Assembly: GCA_030614485.1 (NCBI GenBank)
Contig: JAUWTY010000019.1
Location: 1 to 11,141, forward strand
Direction of reading: 5' to 3'
Source of the DNA: Methanosarcinales archaeon
Lineage (GTDB): Archaea; Halobacteriota; Methanosarcinia; Methanosarcinales; Methanocomedenaceae
Length of the DNA: 11,141 bases
The notes under the pieces were generated by a model. It saw only the letters and a program-made list of their open reading frames with translations, ran no database searches and had not been told where the DNA came from. Position numbers and translations under genes: made by a program. Shown here in pieces: positions 7,493 to 11,141 of the stretch. Positions within the stretch are counted from its first letter, which is position 1, and the number at the start of each line of letters is the position of its first letter.

Positions 7493-7663
7493 TTGGAATT
7501 AAATGGGATATGTAGTATATGCCAGACCGCTGGCACAATGTATACCTGTCAGTTATGCGGCCGTCTTGTGTGCAGTAATTGTTTTGATGTAAACAGGGGT
7601 GTCTGTGTACAATGCAGCCGGGGACGGGTATTAGGTTCTACGAATCCTCAATTTAGTGTTTAA
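7493..7663 (+). CDS. Small zinc-binding protein with four CxxC pairs (HIT/treble-clef-like)
   Basis: The 56-residue frame starts at TTG 7493, five bases after GAGGTG at 7482-7487; no ATG with a comparable ribosome binding site exists before the first cysteine. Cysteines are arranged as CSIC (7-10), CQLC (19-22), CSNC (27-30) and CVQC (38-41), enough to bind two zinc ions. The spacing YTCQLCGRLVCSNCF resembles HIT-type or B-box-like zinc fingers. Such small archaeal zinc proteins are common, and most have no known task; RNA, DNA or protein binding are all possible. The gene ends 23 bp from the convergent DHH gene. It is probably intact because all eight cysteines are in register. Confidence 0.75.
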   Translation: MELNGICSICQTAGTMYTCQLCGRLVCSNCFDVNRGVCVQCSRGRVLGSTNPQFSV

Positions 7664-7686
7664 CTCGCCACTTGATTACAGACCTG

Positions 7687-8748
7687 TCAATTTCTTTCCA
7701 GTTTACTTTCTCCTTCTTCAATAGTGTCCAGAAACCGATTGTAAATTGAGTTGCTGATGGTTTCAAGCATCAACTGTTTGCTGTCGCAATTTTTGCCTTT
7801 TGTGATTGCACAGAACACACCTAGTGGTATGGTGATGGAAGCGTAAGAGGACCCGCCCAAAATATTACCGCAATGACCGAAAGCTTTCCTGAAAATCTGT
7901 TTCATGTTAATTTCAATATTATTAGAATTGGCATACACGTATATGTTGGAAGTATTAACTGCAAAGACAAGCGCAGTGGATATACCTTCCAGGTCCAGCA
8001 TATATTTAACGACTTTTGAAAGAGTGCTTGGGTCTTTAACATAACCGGTATTGGTCAAAAGATATGCACCTTTGATGTGCTTGTTATTGATGGCATTTGC
8101 CAGGTCACTGAACGTTTCAGGTTTCACAGCCGGGGTTTCAAGTTTTATCAGCAGGTCATTGTCCATGTATCCCAGTACATGGTGGTAGGCTTCAAGGCCA
8201 TTGAGGTTCACATTTGTAAGGAATGTCTTGGTGCGGTCCCTGATGGCGAACATAAGCACAGTGGCAACCGTACTGTCCATTGGTACCTTCAGGCGTCGCA
8301 TATAATGGACCATGAGGGTGGAAGTGGTCTCTATGTTTTCACGAATATCCTTGTACCTGCATTGAATATCTTTTGTTGCCACTTTGGAATGGGAGATTAT
8401 TAAATCAGGCATACCAATGATACCGCTTAGTTCTTCAGGTAATTCACTGGGTACTACATCGATCAGTGCCACAGTCCTGGAAAACTCATCAGTAATAACA
8501 TCTGGAAGAGGTTCAACATTTTGCCCCATTATGTTTAATAATCCTTTATGGTGAGTTGTACCGGAAAAGTAACATTTGGCATTTATATGAAAATATTCAG
8601 CGATTTTTGTAAATGCATAAGCACTGGCAAGTGAGTCAACAGTAGGGTCCGGCTTGAGAAGTATTGTCAGTCCACTCTTAGATGTGTTCAATATCTGTTT
8701 GAACTTCCTGCGCTTAAAAAAACCCAGTTTTTTCACAATTTGTCCCAT
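7687..8748 (-). CDS. DHH/DHHA1-family phosphoesterase-like protein with a degenerate DHH motif
   Basis: The 353-residue protein has the layout of NrnA-like DHH phosphoesterases, which cleave short oligonucleotides or cyclic dinucleotides with manganese. Motif I is altered but keeps acidic residues (KPDPTVDSLASA with Asp34 and Asp38; the family often has HxxxDxDxxxSA). Motif II retains Asp97 in ALIDV. The name-giving DHH is replaced by SHS in IISHSKV (His120 kept). AIRDRTKTFL (168-177) matches the later acidic motif. The C-terminal DHHA1 signature is recognisable as GHCGNILGGSSYASITIPLG (291-310), where the family has GGHxxAAG. Because several metal ligands are changed, the protein may be a weak or inactive enzyme or a nucleotide sensor. 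It has its own TATA box and converges on the zinc-protein gene. Confidence 0.8.
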   Translation of the reverse strand: MGQIVKKLGFFKRRKFKQILNTSKSGLTILLKPDPTVDSLASAYAFTKIAEYFHINAKCYFSGTTHHKGLLNIMGQNVEPLPDVITDEFSRTVALIDVVPSELPEELSGIIGMPDLIISHSKVATKDIQCRYKDIRENIETTSTLMVHYMRRLKVPMDSTVATVLMFAIRDRTKTFLTNVNLNGLEAYHHVLGYMDNDLLIKLETPAVKPETFSDLANAINNKHIKGAYLLTNTGYVKDPSTLSKVVKYMLDLEGISTALVFAVNTSNIYVYANSNNIEINMKQIFRKAFGHCGNILGGSSYASITIPLGVFCAITKGKNCDSKQLMLETISNSIYNRFLDTIEEGESKLERN

Positions 8749-8837
8749 CCGGTAAAATCAACTATAACAGCAGATTGTTTTCTTGATAGATAACGTATTA
8801 TTAGTAATTTATGGCTGTCGATACTAATCTAAAGTAA

Positions 8838-8845
8838 TATATAAA
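8838..8845 (-). promoter_or_regulatory. TATA box of the DHH-family gene
   Basis: TTTATATA on the minus strand, preceded by the purine-rich AGCAGA as a possible BRE, lies about 90 bp before the ATG at 8748. An mRNA start about 25 bp downstream would leave a leader of roughly 65 bases. The box sits just after the mtrH stop, which supports an independent transcript for the DHH gene. Confidence 0.55.
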
Positions 8846-8851
8846 TCTGCT

Positions 8852-9784
8852 TTAAACCAGTTTCCACATCGGATGACCTTCTACGGGTTCCACGTCCAGG
8901 TCTGCCACACTTTCAGATATCATGATGTCTGCCATTGCTGCAACAGGAAATGTGTACTTTGCATTTTCGATAGGCCCGAATAGTATGAAATCGCCTGCAG
9001 CCATCTGTTGCAGACATGTGGATGCAATGTCGCATATCCGGTAGATGAGCTTATCTTCCTTACCCTTATCACGTAGCCAGTTCCAGGCCGAAGGTGCATT
9101 GTGAATACCCGAACCCACAGGATAACCCCATTTTGCTTTGGCACTGATGCACATTCTAAGTGCTACACCTGCACCATTGCCCATGGGAGTGATACTCGGA
9201 TCTATTAACTTTTTAGTTATGCCGCATTCATCAGCAGTTTCCAGTAGCCCGTGGGGTAGTACACTACCACCGTTGTCAAGCAGTTCCATCCTCCCGTCGA
9301 GGCTGGAATCCATTGCATTGAACCCCAGGATGATGGCGGCATCAATATCTGAATTGGCCATTGCTTCGACCTCATCGTCTGTGATTGACATGTTCAGGCT
9401 GTTGTAGATGGTCTTGTCAGCCAGCCCCACTTCGCTGACGTAGTTCGCGGCTGCCGCCCGCACAATGGAATCAGTGGAGTCGAGAAGGAATGGTGCATCG
9501 GTTGTTGCACTCACAAAGTCCAGATAGCGTTCGGCCGCTTGAGGAGTTTCGGCATATATGTGTATCATGTGCGGGTTGCCGGTCTCATCAGAGAGGGCCT
9601 GCTGCGCATTGATAAGTGATTCTGCAGCCGTTTTGTCAAATATGCCTGCACCTGGGTCTGAGACTATGCTGTGTTTATTGTAGAAGATGGTGCCTGCCAG
9701 TACAGTAGGTAACTGTCCTGGTTGGCCTCCGACCTTGACATTGGCGATATTGATGACCTGCTGTTCTTTTTTGAATACGAACAT
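8852..9784 (-). CDS. mtrH: MtrH-family methyltransferase (methyl-pterin:corrinoid), stand-alone paralogue
   Basis: MtrH takes the methyl group from methyl-tetrahydromethanopterin and places it on the corrinoid carried by MtrA. The 310 residues equal the usual MtrH length. Landmarks are the N-terminal VKVGGQPGQLPTVLAGTIFY, SDPGAGIFDK (41-50), FLLDSTDSIVRAAAANYV, NSLNMSI, AIILGFNAMDSS, and GAGVALRMCISAKAKWGYPV near the end of the barrel, followed by GSGIHNAPSAWNW. The gene follows mtrA after 25 bp, with AGGATC before its ATG, so the two form a pair. The MtrE, D, C, B, F and G membrane subunits, normally in one operon, are absent. This arrangement resembles the soluble Mtx-type pair described for Methanosarcina. 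The natural methyl donor (H4MPT or the H4F made by the nearby genes) is an open question. Confidence 0.88.
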   Translation of the reverse strand: MFVFKKEQQVINIANVKVGGQPGQLPTVLAGTIFYNKHSIVSDPGAGIFDKTAAESLINAQQALSDETGNPHMIHIYAETPQAAERYLDFVSATTDAPFLLDSTDSIVRAAAANYVSEVGLADKTIYNSLNMSITDDEVEAMANSDIDAAIILGFNAMDSSLDGRMELLDNGGSVLPHGLLETADECGITKKLIDPSITPMGNGAGVALRMCISAKAKWGYPVGSGIHNAPSAWNWLRDKGKEDKLIYRICDIASTCLQQMAAGDFILFGPIENAKYTFPVAAMADIMISESVADLDVEPVEGHPMWKLV

Positions 9785-9809
9785 TGTTATCGATCCTGTA
9801 AATTTTAAA

Positions 9810-10403
9810 TTAAGTCTGGACGAACACCACTCCTGATGTGGTATCCATCAGGATATTGTCTGTTATCATTACGTCTGCACCTTTTATTTCGCGCTCGACC
9901 GGTTTTTTCTTTTTGGCTGATTGGATCACCATAGGTGAGTGGGGGAAAGGCTCACCTTTTGACTTATATTCCTCGATTATTGCCTGTATCTCACCAGTTT
10001 CAACCAGTCCCCGCCTGTCAATGAGTTCAACCTGCGCCCTGAAATGTTCAATGGCATCGGCGGGGATGTTCTCAATAAAGGGGATGGCGCCGTTTGAACC
10101 AACAATTCGACCCTGTTCGTCTATGCCGTTGTTGTGGATTGCCAGGAGTGTATTTCCTGACAGATGTCCTTTTGATTCCTGACCGCACACCAGGATATAC
10201 CTGATATTTGAATTGGAGATGGTATTTGCCATAATTTTCTCTATACCAAGATTCTCGGTCTTGCAGCTTCCCATTATACAGGCATCAGGCAGAGGGTCCA
10301 TGTCACTTGCAAGGGTGACCACAGATATGCGGGATTCAGGGTTTACTATGGTGTAATCTCCCCTGACCGGTGGCCATTCCTGTGCGATGGTGTCATTTGA
10401 CAT
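9810..10403 (-). CDS. mtrA: MtrA-family corrinoid protein lacking the C-terminal membrane anchor
   Basis: MtrA binds a cobamide and shuttles the methyl group. In this 197-residue copy the family core is clear: EWPPVRGDYTIVNPES at the start, GSCKTENLGIEK (45-56), RYILVCGQESKGHLSG with the expected cobalt-ligand His80, LLAIHNNGID, and GAIPFIENIP. The position of the histidine (80-84) matches the active-site His84 known from Methanothermobacter MtrA. After residue about 165 the chain turns basic (AKKKKPVERE) and ends in DNILMDTTSGVVFVQT; there is no hydrophobic membrane helix such as canonical MtrA has, so it is probably soluble. I chose ATG 10403, five bases after GAGTGA; an overlapping GTG at 10412 lies inside that ribosome binding site. 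It is paired with mtrH downstream. Confidence 0.88.
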   Translation of the reverse strand: MSNDTIAQEWPPVRGDYTIVNPESRISVVTLASDMDPLPDACIMGSCKTENLGIEKIMANTISNSNIRYILVCGQESKGHLSGNTLLAIHNNGIDEQGRIVGSNGAIPFIENIPADAIEHFRAQVELIDRRGLVETGEIQAIIEEYKSKGEPFPHSPMVIQSAKKKKPVEREIKGADVMITDNILMDTTSGVVFVQT

Positions 10404-10412
10404 TGTGTTCAC

Positions 10413-10562
10413 TCAAAAGTTAATTGGTTCGATTGGGATATGATTTGAATGCTTATTGTTGATATACTTTTTTAATATAATTGTTTTAGGTGCTATGAAA
10501 TATGGCAATTTCTGAACTATATTGACCAGTGCTACAATTGCCACTGGAATACCATGTGCCAT
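10413..10562 (-). other. Short hydrophobic open frame ending at the mtrA ribosome binding site
   Basis: A 49-residue frame from ATG 10562 begins with a hydrophobic stretch (MAHGIPVAIVALVNIVQKLP) that could cross a membrane, followed by a polar tail; its TGA (10415-10413) overlaps the GAGTGA before mtrA. The same frame stays open upstream to about 10597 (reading GEGIDTCPLIL) with no start and no ribosome binding site. It could be the worn 3' end of a membrane-protein gene or chance. I do not recognise a family. Confidence 0.25.
10471..10480 (-). promoter_or_regulatory. Candidate TATA box for the mtrA-mtrH pair
   Basis: TTATATTAAA on the minus strand, about 70 bp before the mtrA ATG and preceded by AAACAA, is the best TATA-like sequence in the spacer. 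It would give a leader of some 40 bases. It lies inside the small hydrophobic frame, which favours that frame being non-coding. The support is motif only. Confidence 0.35.
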
Positions 10563-10677
10563 TAGAATTAAAGGACAAGTATCAATACCTTCGCCAATTA
10601 ACCTGTACTAACCACCATTAATACTTCCGATTTTCGTTATTTGTGTAAATATCTGCTGAAGAGGGTGATGGAATATA

Positions 10678-10939
10678 ATGAAGATCGAATTAAAATGCTA
10701 CGAATTCGCTTGACAGATTCCTGACAATTATTGTTATCAGGGTAAAATTGTGGATATGGTTAGCGGGAGCTATAGAAAAATGTGCTGGAATCACAGTGTC
10801 CATGGAGGACATCAAGGTTTGAATACTACAACAAGTGACATTTTTTATAAATGTGGCGCGTGAATTTGATGGATTGGAGTCGCTGGAAAGGTTACAGAAA
10901 TTGTTTTTATTCGGAACTACATATAATCGGAAGTACTGA
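10678..10939 (+). pseudogene. Decayed small gene with two in-frame TGA codons and one frameshift
   Basis: ATG 10678 has a strong GAGGGTGAT ribosome binding site about 8 bases upstream. The frame reads MKIELKCYEFA, then TGA (10711-10713), then QIPDNYCYQGKIVDMVSG. Removing one base from GGG at 10765-10767 joins it to AIEKCAGITVSMEDIKV, a second TGA (10820-10822), and then TFFINVAREFDGLESLERL to a final TGA at 10937-10939. The reconstructed product has about 84 residues and reads like real protein on both sides of each lesion. I cannot name the family. Since TGA is the normal stop of folP and purN here, recoding is unlikely; I infer a dead gene. Confidence 0.5.
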
Positions 10940-10994
10940 GACAGCAGGAATGTTTTTCAAGCTATGTGATTATCATTAAAAATTGAATCGATTG

Positions 10995-11027
10995 AAAAAA
11001 AGGTTGGACGGATTATATTCCGTCCAA
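10995..11027 (-). terminator. Hairpin plus poly-T terminator overlapping a stop codon
   Basis: On the minus strand TTGGACGGA and TCCGTCCAA form a perfect 9-bp stem around a 6-base loop that contains the TAA stop of the partial gene (11015-11013), and the stem is followed by CC and seven T (11001-10995). This is an intrinsic-type terminator for that gene. For plus-strand transcripts the same stem is followed by TTTT, so it may also serve weakly in that direction. Confidence 0.75.
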
Positions 11028-11141
11028 TTTTGCGTAATGTGCCGGTATATGGATGATATGACATCTGTGACAGCTATCGCCAATCTCATATCTAATTCCT
11101 TCAGATACCTCAAAATTACCTTCCGTGATATTAGTTCCCAT
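11013..11141 (-). CDS. C-terminal part of an unknown protein with a CxxCH motif (cut by the window edge)
   Basis: An open frame enters from the right edge and ends at TAA 11015-11013. Its last 42 residues include VSEGIRYEIGDSCHRCHII and end AHYAKLDGI. CHRCH fits the CxxCH haem-c attachment pattern, but the same residues could bind zinc, and a single motif is weak evidence. The codon at the very edge is ATG, so it is unclear whether the gene starts there or continues outside; no ribosome binding site can be checked. The terminator hairpin is formed by its last codons, which supports transcription. It converges on the pseudogene at 10678-10939. Confidence 0.5.
   Translation of the reverse strand: MGTNITEGNFEVSEGIRYEIGDSCHRCHIIHIPAHYAKLDGI

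Noticed and set aside
8852..10403. Complete Mtr membrane complex operon
   Set aside because: Only A and H homologues are present; no MtrE, D, C, B, F or G-like sequence is seen on either side.
10413..11141. tRNA or other structured RNA in the right-hand spacer
   Set aside because: I found no cloverleaf, CCA-proximal acceptor pairing or T-loop pattern; only the terminator hairpin is convincing.

Overview
The window looks like a chromosome segment of a methanogenic or methane-oxidising archaeon of the Methanosarcinales/ANME type. The evidence is homologues of MtrA and MtrH (subunits of the H4MPT:coenzyme M methyltransferase), GGTG-type ribosome binding sites, archaeal TATA-like boxes, a poly-T terminator, and a tetrahydrofolate (H4F) enzyme set like the one reported in Methanosarcina barkeri. 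The taxon is an inference; the sequence does not name a genus.

Layout. Positions 1-960 hold no intact gene. They carry the C-terminal remnant of a PiT-type phosphate permease (242-532) and a winged-helix gene broken by a one-base shift in a run of seven C (655-910). From 965 to 6782 nearly everything is on the minus strand and belongs to folate one-carbon metabolism. In transcription order the genes are purN, glyA, folD, then a 322-bp gap with two repeat elements, then folP, metV, metF. Positions 6926-7663 carry three small plus-strand genes: a DUF1858-type redox protein, an unknown 45-residue protein, and a 56-residue zinc-ribbon protein. A DHH-family protein with a degenerate DHH motif (8748-7687, minus) follows behind its own TATA box. 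Next comes an mtrA-mtrH pair (10403-8852, minus) without the other six Mtr subunits. The right end (10413-11141) holds a small membrane-like ORF fragment, a plus-strand pseudogene with two in-frame TGA codons and a frameshift, and the end of a minus-strand gene with a CxxCH motif and a hairpin terminator wrapped around its stop codon.

How the genes fit together. FolP makes the pteroate precursor of folate from p-aminobenzoate. GlyA loads serine's C1 onto H4F as methylene-H4F. FolD oxidises methylene-H4F to formyl-H4F, which PurN uses for purines. MetF with MetV reduces methylene-H4F to methyl-H4F. The nearby MtrA/MtrH pair is a methyl-pterin:corrinoid methyltransferase module and might link methyl-H4F (or methyl-H4MPT) to a soluble corrinoid protein; that link is inferred from proximity only. 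The least conventional items are this MtrAH pair beside an H4F pathway, FolP with an extra C-terminal domain that I recall at the N-terminus of some bacterial FolP proteins, the tandem hairpins upstream of folP, and three decayed genes at the two ends.
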